Shown one piece after another: positions 8,697 through 16,848 of a stretch of DNA of 64,000 bases. The translations under genes and the position numbers were made by a program. Positions within the stretch are counted from its first letter, which is position 1. Each line of letters opens with the position of its first letter. The DNA comes from Synechococcus sp. UW105 (lineage in GTDB: Bacteria > Cyanobacteriota > Cyanobacteriia > PCC-6307 > Cyanobiaceae): positions 124,001 through 188,000 of the forward strand of contig NZ_UCNN01000019.1 of assembly GCF_900473935.1 (NCBI RefSeq). The letters are read 5' to 3'. The notes under the pieces are model-generated. The model saw only the letters and a list, made by a program, of their open reading frames with translations. It was not told the origin of the DNA and ran no database searches.

Positions 8697-10262
8697 TTGA
8701 TCAAAAGATTTCGGCAGCCTTCAGGCCGGCTTCTCGGCTCTGCTTTGGTGGTGGGGCTGGGCCTCACTTCTGTTGTTAGGCCTCTCGCCGCTTTCTCTCA
8801 GGCTGTCCCCAAGGGTTACACCACGCCGATTCCTGCGGAAGTGTTCACTCCTGATGGGGTGGACACCAGTGTTGGTACGTTCCGGTTCTTCGATGGCATG
8901 CCCGATGCAGCCACCGTTCAAACCAGCTTCGACTACCTCAAATTCATCCGCGCCTATGAGACGTTCCTGACGCTGATGCCGGCCGCCAGCATCGAGATGA
9001 TGCGGGTCGGTCATGCCCAGCAGGGTGTCGACGACCACACCAAGGTCATGTTGATGGCCCCGCTGAATTCCAACCCCCTCTTCCTCACCGGCAACACCGA
9101 CACGGTGTATGGCTCCACCTTCTTCAATCTGAAGGACACGGGGCCGATGGTGATCGAAATTCCTGCGGGGCTTGGTCCTGGCACGATCAATGATGCCTAT
9201 TTCCGTTTTGTGGCCGACACCGGCGCCCCCGGTCCGGATCGGGGCAAAGGCGGCAAGTACCTGATCCTTGGACCCGATGACAGCGAGCCTGCCAACACCG
9301 AGGGATATTTCGTCTTCCGCTCACCCAGCTACTCCAATTGGTTGATTCTGCGCGCCTTCCTCGATGATCAAGGCAAGCCCGATCAGGCGATTGCGAACTA
9401 CGAAAACGGTCTGCGTCTCTATCCCCTCTCGCAGAAAGACAATCCACCGGCGATGACATTCGTCCAGGGTGGCGACCTTGTCTTCAACACGGTGCATGCC
9501 AATAATTTCCACTTCTTTGAAGAGCTGAACACGGTGATTCAGCGTGAACCGGTCGACCTGTTTGACCCTGAACTGCTTGGGCTTGCTTCGGCGATCGGTC
9601 TGGAGAAAGGCAAACCCTTCAACCCGAGTGCTCAGGACCGCCAGATCCTTGAGGAAGCCGTTCAGGTGGGAGTCGCTTACGTGCGCGCTGATATGGGCAA
9701 GCCTCGCAACCGAGACGTCTACTTCTATGAGGACAAGCAATGGTTCACCCCGTTCGGGGGTGGGAGCCATGAATGGCTTGTCGATGGCGGCAAGGGCGGC
9801 CGAAATCTTGATGCCAGGAGCAACTTCTTCTGGGGTTACACCGTCAATACCCCAGCCATGGTGCTGAAGATGGTTGGCGCCGGATCCCAGTACGGCGTTG
9901 TGGCGACCGATGCCAACGGGGCCTATCTCGATGGCAGCAAAACCTACAAGTTCACGGTGGATGCCAACGTGCCTGCCAAGGATTTCTGGTCGATGGTGGT
10001 CTACGACCCTCAGACGCGCTCGGAGTTGCAGACCGATCAACTTTTGCCCAGCAAAAACAGCAAGCGCAACCAAGACATGGTGGTGAATGCCGACGGAAGT
10101 ATTGATCTCTATTTCGGACCGACTGCACCGCAGGGCAAGGAAGCCAACTGGATCCAGACCGTGCCGGGTAAAGGATGGTTTGCCTGTTTCCGTTTCTACG
10201 GACCGCTACAGCCTTGGTTCGACAAGACCTGGCAGCTCAACGACATTCAGCCTCTCGGTTGA
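8697..10262 (+). CDS. Secreted DUF1254/DUF1214 protein, paralogue 2
   Basis: 521 residues from a TTG start with a signal peptide ending near AAFSQA. The DUF1254 part includes FLTGNTDTVYGSTFFNLKD and the acidic/glycine loop GPDRGKGGKYLILGP. The DUF1214 part runs from the NTPAMVLKMVG block to the WF-CFRFYGP-QPWFDKTWQ end. It is closely related to the next gene along its whole length, which points to a local duplication. No catalytic residues are known for the family. Confidence 0.88.
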   Translation: MIKRFRQPSGRLLGSALVVGLGLTSVVRPLAAFSQAVPKGYTTPIPAEVFTPDGVDTSVGTFRFFDGMPDAATVQTSFDYLKFIRAYETFLTLMPAASIEMMRVGHAQQGVDDHTKVMLMAPLNSNPLFLTGNTDTVYGSTFFNLKDTGPMVIEIPAGLGPGTINDAYFRFVADTGAPGPDRGKGGKYLILGPDDSEPANTEGYFVFRSPSYSNWLILRAFLDDQGKPDQAIANYENGLRLYPLSQKDNPPAMTFVQGGDLVFNTVHANNFHFFEELNTVIQREPVDLFDPELLGLASAIGLEKGKPFNPSAQDRQILEEAVQVGVAYVRADMGKPRNRDVYFYEDKQWFTPFGGGSHEWLVDGGKGGRNLDARSNFFWGYTVNTPAMVLKMVGAGSQYGVVATDANGAYLDGSKTYKFTVDANVPAKDFWSMVVYDPQTRSELQTDQLLPSKNSKRNQDMVVNADGSIDLYFGPTAPQGKEANWIQTVPGKGWFACFRFYGPLQPWFDKTWQLNDIQPLG

Positions 10263-10299
10263 GACCTGAACAGATCAACACCACGATTCATTCTCAGCC

Positions 10300-11853
10300 A
10301 TGACTGCTTTCACTCGTTTCTCAACTGCTGCTCTTTCTGCTGTCGTTCTTGCCGGTAGCGCTTCTGCGCTGCGTGCGGCTGATGTGGTTCCGCAGGGCTA
10401 CAACACGCCCATCCCTGAAGATGTGCTGACGCCTGACAGGGTGAAGACTCGGATCGGCAGCTTCAATTATTTCGATGGGTTTCCCAACGACGACACCATG
10501 GCCAAAGCCCGCCGCCAGGTGGACCTTGGCCGCGGGGTTCAGACCTTCCTGAACTTCATGCCGGCGGCATCCCTCGAGATGCTCTATGTGGGTCATCGTG
10601 ATGGCTACGGCATGCAGCCGAATCGCGATATCGGTGTGTTTGAAGAGTTGATGAGTTCCCAATCGCTCTGGCTCACCGGTAACACCGACACCGTTTATGC
10701 CTCGGCCTTTCTTGATCTCAGTGCCGGCCCGATGGTGGTTGAAGTGCCGGCTGGTACAGGCCCTGGCACGGTGAATGATGCGTTCTTCCGCTTTGTGGTG
10801 GATATGGGAGGCCCCGGTCCCGATCGGGGCAAGGGCGGAAAATATTTGATTATCGGTCCAGGTCAGTCAGCTCCTGCCAACACCGATGGCTACTTTGTCG
10901 CCAACACTCCTAGCAAGATCAACTGGTTGATCCTGCGTGGTTTTCTGGATGATGAGGGCAAAACAGATACTGCCAGAAATGCATTCAAGGGAGGCCTGAA
11001 GGTCTATCCCTATGCGGAGCGTGCCAATCCCCCTGCCAACAATTTCAAGAACCTCACGGATTGGGAGACGAACACCATCCATGCCAATAATTTCAAGTTC
11101 TACGAAGAGCTTGATGAGGTGATTCAGCGCGAGCCGTCCGAGCTGTTCTCGCCGGAGCTGCTCGGCATGGCTTCGGCAATTGGCATCCAGAAAGGCAAGC
11201 CTTTTAATCCTTCTCCGGAACAGAAGGCTCTGCTCACCGAGGCAGTGGCCATCGGTAATGCCACAGCCCGTTCGATTCTGTTCGCTCCCCAAGACCCCAA
11301 GGCTTACATCTATCCAGGCAAAGCTGGCTACTGGCAAACCGGATTCCCTGGCGGTAACCACGAATATCTCGTGGATGGTGGCAATGGGGGCCGCGATATG
11401 GATGGTCGCACCTTGTTCTTCTACCTGGCCACTGTCAACACGCCTGCGATGGTTTTGGAGATGCCAGGAGTGGGTTCGCAGTACACCTTCTCTTCACGCG
11501 ACAGCCGTGGTTCTTATCTCGATGGCGCCAACAGCTACTCGATGACCATTCCTGCCAATCCTCCGGCCAACCGTTTCTGGTCGTTTGTGGTCTATGACCC
11601 TCAAACCCGCTCGATGTTGCAGAGCGATGAGATGCCTTATCCCAGCAAGAACAACACGCGCAACACCGACATGGTCAAAAATGCTGATGGCAGCATCACG
11701 CTCTACTTCGGCCCTGAAGCACCTGAAGGCTTGGAGGCTAATTGGATCAAAACGGTTCCCGGCAAAGGTTGGTTCGGAATCTTCCGTCTCTACGGTCCAG
11801 GGCAGGAGTGGTTTGACCGCACCTGGACACTTGGCGCGATCGAGAAGATCTGA
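10300..11853 (+). CDS. Secreted DUF1254/DUF1214 protein, paralogue 3
   Basis: 517 residues from ATG 10300, 37 bp after the preceding paralogue. The signal peptide ends near ALRAAD. It shares nearly every block with paralogue 2: the GYNTPIPEDVLTPD opening, LTGNTDTVYASAFLDL, GPDRGKGGKYLI, NTPAMVLEMPG and the FRLYGPGQEWFDRTW end. Probably periplasmic and in one transcript with paralogue 2. Function unknown. Confidence 0.88.
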   Translation: MTAFTRFSTAALSAVVLAGSASALRAADVVPQGYNTPIPEDVLTPDRVKTRIGSFNYFDGFPNDDTMAKARRQVDLGRGVQTFLNFMPAASLEMLYVGHRDGYGMQPNRDIGVFEELMSSQSLWLTGNTDTVYASAFLDLSAGPMVVEVPAGTGPGTVNDAFFRFVVDMGGPGPDRGKGGKYLIIGPGQSAPANTDGYFVANTPSKINWLILRGFLDDEGKTDTARNAFKGGLKVYPYAERANPPANNFKNLTDWETNTIHANNFKFYEELDEVIQREPSELFSPELLGMASAIGIQKGKPFNPSPEQKALLTEAVAIGNATARSILFAPQDPKAYIYPGKAGYWQTGFPGGNHEYLVDGGNGGRDMDGRTLFFYLATVNTPAMVLEMPGVGSQYTFSSRDSRGSYLDGANSYSMTIPANPPANRFWSFVVYDPQTRSMLQSDEMPYPSKNNTRNTDMVKNADGSITLYFGPEAPEGLEANWIKTVPGKGWFGIFRLYGPGQEWFDRTWTLGAIEKI

Positions 11854-11938
11854 TTGACGACCCTTTGATGGCATCCGGCCGCGACGCCGTTGTTCGGATG
11901 CCTGTGCCGATTGATGTCACCCACTTGCTTGTTGTTCG

Positions 11939-13258
11939 ATGCCTGCCAATCGTTCTGTTGACGTTGTCGTGATTGGCGGTGGCTTCGCTGGTCTGACAGC
12001 AGCCCGTGACCTCCAACAACGTGGGTTGGCCGTGCTGGTGCTTGAAGCGAGGGATCGTCTAGGGGGGCGCACCTGGAGCGCTGATCGCAACGGCTTTCAT
12101 GTGGAATTGGGAGGCACCTGGATCCACTGGACGCAGCCCTTTGTGTGGGCGGAAAAGGAGCGTTATGGCCTGGAGATCCAGGAAACACCGGGCTGTGTGG
12201 CAGATCGGGTGGTGATCAAGATTGACGGTGTGATCCGCGACTTGCGTGAGGATCAGCTTGGCGAGTTTGTGAGTGGTTTTGAGCACTTCTTTGCTGAGGC
12301 CAAGGCGGTGTGGGAACGTCCCTATGACTCCCAGCACAGCTGGGAGTTGATCAAAGAACGTGATCCTTTGACCGTGGCTGATCGGCTTGCAGCTTTGGAT
12401 CTCACTCCGTTGCAACGCACGAGCATCGGTGGCTTCCTCGAGATCCTGTCGATGAATCAACCCGAGAATGCCTCCTACGTGGAGATGATGCGCTGCTGGT
12501 CACTCACGGGCTGGAGTTATGAACTGTTTAACGACACAGCGGCCCGCTACAAATTCACCCATGGAACGGGTGCACTGGTGCAGGCAATGGCCAGTGATGG
12601 TGGATTTGCGGTGGAGCTGAATCAGGAGGTGATGTCGGTGCAGCAGTCTGCCGAGGGTGTGACAGTCACCACCGCTGCTGGTGATGCGATCAGCGCCAAA
12701 CGGGCCGTTGTCACCGTTCCATTGAATGTGATGCACAGAGTTGCCTTTGATCCTCCTCTGGAGGAGCTGAAGCTTGAGGCGTCTCGCCTCAAGCATGTGG
12801 GTGGTGGCGCCAAGGTCTTCTTTGAGGTGGAGGGTGACCCAGGTGCCGTGATGACCCTGGCCAGGTCCACGGAGTCTCCTTTGATCGGTAGCTTTACGTA
12901 TCAGCGCGGTGAACAGCATTCGGTCCTGGCTGGTTTCAGCCTGGAGCCGGATGCACTTGAGAGGTCCGTTGCCGATTGGCAACCAGTCCTCGAGGAGTTT
13001 GTTCCGGGGATTCGGCTGCGTTCAACCTTCGGTCACGATTGGGGAGGGGATGCTTTGTCTCAGGGGAGCTGGTGCACCTATCGGCCCGGCACCTTGACGC
13101 GCTTCTCTGATGCTCTGCCTCGGCAGGAGGGTCACCTTTTCTTTGCCTCCGGGGATCATGGTGAAGGATGGAGAGGCTTTATCGAAGGGGCTATTGCCAG
13201 CGGCTCGCGAACGGCGGTTGCCGTGTGGCGCAGTCTTCTTCCCTCCAGAACAGCATGA
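11939..13258 (+). CDS. Flavin-containing amine oxidase family protein
   Basis: 439 residues. An N-terminal dinucleotide-binding motif (GGGFAG at 13-18) with EARDRLGGR about 20 residues on marks a flavin amine oxidase or polyamine/monoamine oxidase-like enzyme. The C-terminus has the second FAD block (LFFASGDHGEGWRGFIEGAIASG). No signal peptide is seen, so it is cytosolic. It lies 85 bp after the DUF1254 cluster on the same strand and may belong to that transcript. The amine substrate cannot be predicted. Confidence 0.88.
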   Translation: MPANRSVDVVVIGGGFAGLTAARDLQQRGLAVLVLEARDRLGGRTWSADRNGFHVELGGTWIHWTQPFVWAEKERYGLEIQETPGCVADRVVIKIDGVIRDLREDQLGEFVSGFEHFFAEAKAVWERPYDSQHSWELIKERDPLTVADRLAALDLTPLQRTSIGGFLEILSMNQPENASYVEMMRCWSLTGWSYELFNDTAARYKFTHGTGALVQAMASDGGFAVELNQEVMSVQQSAEGVTVTTAAGDAISAKRAVVTVPLNVMHRVAFDPPLEELKLEASRLKHVGGGAKVFFEVEGDPGAVMTLARSTESPLIGSFTYQRGEQHSVLAGFSLEPDALERSVADWQPVLEEFVPGIRLRSTFGHDWGGDALSQGSWCTYRPGTLTRFSDALPRQEGHLFFASGDHGEGWRGFIEGAIASGSRTAVAVWRSLLPSRTA

Positions 13259-13286
13259 TCGGATTTCGCCTCAAGCATGGTTGTGT

Positions 13287-13898
13287 TCAGGCTTGGTGGT
13301 GATGGTGCAGATGTTTCCTGAGTCGATGGCTGATCCAGCCAGGCCCAACCAGTGACAACACGATGATGGTCAGCGAGGTGCTGAGTCGACTGGAGGCAGC
13401 TCGCGCTTCATCAAGACCGCTGAAGATAAACGTGATCGCCACCACGACGCCAAACACCCCAGTGAAGGTTCCGCTCAAAGAGCGGAGCAGGTCGCCGATC
13501 GAGCGTCCCTCGATTGCCTTGGGATCGATCCCGACTCGGCGACCTGAGAGGAACCCAGTGATTCCCAGCAGCAGCACCAGGGCCAAGCGTTCCCACAGGC
13601 TGTGACTGCTCCCCCCTTGTTGCATGTCGATCACCATGGATGAGGCGGTGCCGATGAAGCAGCCTGAGCACAGGCCGATGCTTCCCCACCATTGGCTTGG
13701 ACGATGCAGACGGCGGCGCAGACGGCTGAGCATGATCAACAGGCTGCAACTGATGCATGCGGCGAGCAGGATGGGCAGCACCAGATTGACCAGGTAGCCG
13801 ATCGTTGCCGCGATGAGCAGTGCAGCAATGTCGCTGCCTTGGTGGAGACCTGTCTTGCGCGTGGCTTCGTCGTTGGGATCAGGTGTGATGCTGGCCAT
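13287..13898 (-). CDS. Integral membrane protein, family not recognised
   Basis: 203 residues with about four to five hydrophobic segments: near 24-60, 73-92, 103-120, 145-165 and 172-190. The basic tail is rich in His (HRLRKHLHHHHQ). Its ATG directly abuts the stop codon of the BASS-type transporter gene upstream (TGA then ATG), so the two are very likely translated from one mRNA. I do not recognise the family; a partner or regulator of the transporter is a guess. Confidence 0.7.
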   Translation of the reverse strand: MASITPDPNDEATRKTGLHQGSDIAALLIAATIGYLVNLVLPILLAACISCSLLIMLSRLRRRLHRPSQWWGSIGLCSGCFIGTASSMVIDMQQGGSSHSLWERLALVLLLGITGFLSGRRVGIDPKAIEGRSIGDLLRSLSGTFTGVFGVVVAITFIFSGLDEARAASSRLSTSLTIIVLSLVGPGWISHRLRKHLHHHHQA

Positions 13899-14771
13899 TC
13901 AGTCTTGTGCGGGGATCTGTTGTTGTGCGGTGATGCTGGTGCGCCACTTCACAAAGGGTGCTGACCCCAGAGCCGTCATCAACACGTAGCCGACCACAGC
14001 GGCTTTGAGATCCATGGCATCGGGAGCCATGCGTTGCACCAGAAGAAGGGCCAGTCCTGGATTGCGCATGGACACCACTAGGGGAAGAGTGCTGCGCTCA
14101 TCACTGTTCTGACTGGCGATCAGGAAGCCCAGCCCCAGGGCCGCGATGGTCAGGATCAGCATTAGCAATGCCCCTTGAAGATCCCGGATCAACAAGGGTG
14201 CCGCCTGCGGCAACGCCACGAGCAGAATCAACACCAACAGCAGCAACAGCACGATTGAGGCCGTTTTTTGGATGAGAGGATTCCAGCGTTCGACCCATGC
14301 CCCACGCCAACGGCGCAAGATCACGCCCAGTAGCAGAGGAGCTAATTGCACTTGTAGAACCTGAGCGGCGACATCTTTCGCCGGGATCGTCCAGATGGCT
14401 TCGCCGGCCTCAGTGGGGAGCTGACTGATCCACAAAGGCACACTGATCACTGCGGCGCAAGCTGACCAGAACTGAAGTTTTGCCGCTAATTCAGGATCGT
14501 TGGCGACCTGCCTGCTTTTCAGGGTGATCATCGGTGCGCTGGGGCAGATCGCCATGATCATCACGGCTGTGGCCATGGTGGGAGACACACCCTCTCCCAG
14601 AGGAGAGTGGAGTAGCAAGATGGCAATTAGTGGCAGACCGATGCAGGTCACCACTAAGACACGAAGCAGCAGTGCTGGTCTGCGCCTCAAAAGATCGAAG
14701 CGCATGCTGGGCAGATTCAGGCCCAGTGACACCATCACCAGAAAGAGGGCCAGTGCAATCAGGAGTGACAT
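13899..14771 (-). CDS. Bile acid:sodium symporter (BASS)-like transporter
   Basis: 290 residues with about nine to ten hydrophobic helices. The sequence resembles the BASS/Na+-dependent transporter superfamily, with a helix rich in Met and Pro (MATAVMIMAICPSAPMITLKS) and a second half with STLPLVVSMRNPGLALLL, like the family's crossover region. BASS proteins move organic anions with Na+ across the inner membrane; the substrate here is unknown. It is the middle gene of a three-gene minus-strand group with the DUF202 protein upstream. Confidence 0.7.
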   Translation of the reverse strand: MSLLIALALFLVMVSLGLNLPSMRFDLLRRRPALLLRVLVVTCIGLPLIAILLLHSPLGEGVSPTMATAVMIMAICPSAPMITLKSRQVANDPELAAKLQFWSACAAVISVPLWISQLPTEAGEAIWTIPAKDVAAQVLQVQLAPLLLGVILRRWRGAWVERWNPLIQKTASIVLLLLLVLILLVALPQAAPLLIRDLQGALLMLILTIAALGLGFLIASQNSDERSTLPLVVSMRNPGLALLLVQRMAPDAMDLKAAVVGYVLMTALGSAPFVKWRTSITAQQQIPAQD

Positions 14772-14815
14772 AGCGGAGTGGGTGCGACGGTTTCAGGAGC
14801 AAAACTTGGCTTGAT

Positions 14816-15202
14816 TCAGGCTGGAAAGAGTCCGAACAACAGCAGCAGGAATGCCGCAATGCCAATCAAAAGAACAGCCGTTGCTGTGGCGATCGAGAGG
14901 GATGGCTCGTGGCGATAGACGTAGGGGTCATGCCGTAACTTCACCAGTTCGCGCTTGTGTTGGCGCATGGCGATCAGCAGGGTGAAGATGCCGATGCCGA
15001 TGAAGCCCATCGACATCAGCTGAACACTCAGATCACCTGATGCACCCCCTCCTCCATCGTTGTGGCGGATGGCACCGATGATTTTGTCGAGGCCGAAACC
15101 AAAGCTGATCAAGGCCAGAGCCGTGCGGATCCAGGCCAGCGTGGTGCGCTCGGCGGCAGCACGGTTACGGGTTTTGGCTAACTCTGTGTTGCTGTTGGTC
15201 AT
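14816..15202 (-). CDS. DUF202 (YidH-like) membrane protein
   Basis: 128 residues. The opening ELAKTRNRAAAERTTLAWIRTALALISFGFGLDKI is the DUF202 signature. Three membrane segments follow (about 26-42, 62-80 and 105-126). The family is made of small inner-membrane proteins of unknown function. It precedes the BASS-like transporter gene by 44 bp on the same strand, so co-transcription is likely. Confidence 0.85.
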   Translation of the reverse strand: MTNSNTELAKTRNRAAAERTTLAWIRTALALISFGFGLDKIIGAIRHNDGGGGASGDLSVQLMSMGFIGIGIFTLLIAMRQHKRELVKLRHDPYVYRHEPSLSIATATAVLLIGIAAFLLLLFGLFPA

Positions 15203-15366
15203 CCTCGGCCCACGGGGTGTTCCGCTGCTTGAAGGCTAGAAATCGTCGCTGTTTCGGTCAGCCCTTGGAGGTGCTGATCGTGCTGAATCGCAGCCTGCCG
15301 ACGGATTGTTGCTGGCCAATTTGCCTTCCCTTGCTCACAATCGCTTCAGATCTGGATTTGAGGTCG

Positions 15367-15726
15367 ATGGAGTGGGCTGATCAGTTGTTGATGCATGCCG
15401 CAGAGGGCTTGCGTTTGATTCTTGAGAGTTTGTCGGTTCTGTCCGTTGGGGTTGGTCTCTTGGCGGTGTTCAGCCCGCGAGGTCCCCTGCGCTTGCGGGC
15501 CATTCCGCCTCGGCTTTTGGAGCGCGGTCCCCTCACGGCAGCCCGTCTCACCTTTGGTGGTTGGCTGGCCTTGGCCTTGGAGTTTCAGCTTGGAGCTGAT
15601 GTGGTGCAGACCACCATTAGCCGGGATGCATCAGCACTGATTCAGCTCGGTGCAGTGGCTTTGGTGCGGACGTTCTTGAATTATTTCCTCAGCTTGGAGC
15701 TCAAAGAAAAAGAGCAAGCCTCTTGA
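15367..15726 (+). CDS. DUF1622 family membrane protein
   Basis: 119 residues from ATG 15367, where the family-like sequence MEWADQLLMHAAEGLRLILE begins; the open frame extends further upstream but that part looks non-coding. Two or three hydrophobic segments are present, and the LTFGGWLALALEFQLGADVVQT block is typical of DUF1622. Role unknown. It is divergent from the DUF202 gene. Confidence 0.75.
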   Translation: MEWADQLLMHAAEGLRLILESLSVLSVGVGLLAVFSPRGPLRLRAIPPRLLERGPLTAARLTFGGWLALALEFQLGADVVQTTISRDASALIQLGAVALVRTFLNYFLSLELKEKEQAS

Positions 15727-15825
15727 TTTAATGCGCCTCTGAATGAGGATGTGGGGAGCGACTTTGTTGTCTGATCTGAAAGGATTGGATCTTCAGCCCC
15801 TGTGTTCGTTCGGACTGATGATGTG

Positions 15826-15957
15826 ATGACCAAGACCCTTCAGTCCGCGGTCGGAGTGGCTTCTGTCGCCATAGTTTGCTCTGCGTCTCTCTATTCCTTT
15901 GGAAGAAGGAAAGTGATCTGCCCTTTTTGTTTTCGGTCGGCAGCAGAGCGGCAGTAG
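15826..15957 (+). CDS. Possible 43-residue protein with a CPFC motif
   Basis: A short ATG frame codes for a hydrophobic N-terminal stretch (VGVASVAIVCSASLYSF) followed by a basic patch, Cys-Pro-Phe-Cys and an Arg-rich end. It would be a tiny membrane or secreted protein. There is no clear ribosome site and no recognised family, so this may be chance in an otherwise eroded region. Confidence 0.2.
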   Translation: MTKTLQSAVGVASVAIVCSASLYSFGRRKVICPFCFRSAAERQ

Positions 15958-15981
15958 CGCCTTGAAAATCAACAGAAAGAT

Positions 15982-16179
15982 ATGGATCTTGATGAAAAGG
16001 AATGTGTATCGTTTAACTTTTTTGATGCTGGAAGTGATGCGCTGGAGAAGCGTATAGCATTTTATTTGTTTGTAGAGCTTGTGAGATGGCAGAGAAAAAT
16101 GTTACCCCCAAGGCTCAACTCCAAACTGAGCAAACGATTGCGCGTCCTCCAGTGGCTGATTGGGGGATCAAGCTTTTAA
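15982..16179 (+). CDS. Possible 65-residue hypothetical protein
   Basis: ATG frame with an acidic start (MDLDEKECVSFNFFDAGSDALEKR), a middle helix and a basic end. Codon use is more AT-rich than in neighbouring genes, and no good ribosome site precedes it. I do not recognise it. It lies in a gene-poor stretch with signs of decay just downstream. Confidence 0.3.
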   Translation: MDLDEKECVSFNFFDAGSDALEKRIAFYLFVELVRWQRKMLPPRLNSKLSKRLRVLQWLIGGSSF

Positions 16180-16331
16180 GAAAATTGAGGCTTGAAAGGC
16201 TCATGACTCTTGGCAATCGAATTGAGGGGCCATGAGCATCAGTCTTGGCTGCGCAAAACGAAGGGGTCCGGGCGGCCCAGGTCGACGACCCTTAATCATG
16301 GGTTAAACTAGGCTTAAGAAGGGCCTAGTCT

Positions 16332-16545
16332 ATGAACGCTGAAAAGCAGCACAAGAAACTGATCAAGCTCAAGGTCAAGGCTGAGGAGTGCCTCACCAGA
16401 GAGCAGGCTCAAAAGATCCTGAGGAAGGCAGACAAAGCTCACCGCAAGCTTTCTGAAGGTTAAGGGCAAGCTCTCACGTCTCGTCCCTGCTGAGCAGGTC
16501 GATCGTTTGGTCAAGTCATGCAGGCGCTTGTCGCACCTCGCCTAA
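16332..16545 (+). pseudogene. Small Lys-rich gene broken by a 22-bp near-duplication
   Basis: ATG 16332 starts a helical Lys-rich frame (MNAEKQHKKLIKLKVKAEE) that reaches HRKLSEG and stops at TAA 16461-16463. Twenty-two bases after the codons for Lys-Leu-Ser, the same three codons recur, and the new frame continues as RLVPAEQVDRLVKSCRRL to a stop at 16543-16545. Removing the 22 bp (AAGCTTTC...GGGC) restores one frame of about 63 codons. The simplest reading is a duplication-type insertion causing a frameshift. The truncated 43-residue form could still be made. Confidence 0.55.
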
Positions 16546-16746
16546 TGTCGATCACAACCCCCAAGCACGAGGAGGCCGGATTGGCTTCTCTGTGCAAAGC
16601 GGATTGCGCGGCTTTCTGTGGTCCCTGAGGCTGCTGAGCCTTGACCACGTCAAGCTCTGAGACGTCGCCCAGCTTGCCGATGCATTGGCCTCAGATCCAA
16701 GTCTTGCACTTGGTCTCTGGTGGCTCATAAGCATGATTTCTGCCTA
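16546..16746 (+). pseudogene. Protein-like frame interrupted by one stop codon
   Basis: One + frame reads as plausible protein through GFSVQSGLRGFLWSLRLL, meets TGA at 16658-16660, and continues as DVAQLADALASDPSLALGLWW before a final stop. No start codon with a ribosome site is seen. I take it as a probable gene remnant next to the frameshifted gene upstream. The family is not recognised, and an alternative is chance openness in GC-rich DNA. Confidence 0.25.
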
Positions 16747-16778
16747 GATCCTGTGTGTTTTCAAGTGCGATGTCTTCG

Positions 16779-16818
16779 GCCAAGCGTCTCAACATCAAAG
16801 GATGTTGAGACGCTTGGC
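16779..16818 (-). terminator. Very strong hairpin after the arylsulfatase gene
   Basis: GCCAAGCGTCTCAACATC (16779-16796) is followed by a 4-nt loop and its exact complement (16801-16818), an 18-bp perfect stem. It lies 31 bp past the arylsulfatase stop on the minus strand. There is no long T-tract, but such a stem at a gene end most likely ends transcription or protects the mRNA 3' end. Confidence 0.75.
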
Positions 16819-16848
16819 TTGCTGAATGGGTACCTGGGATGACGTGCC

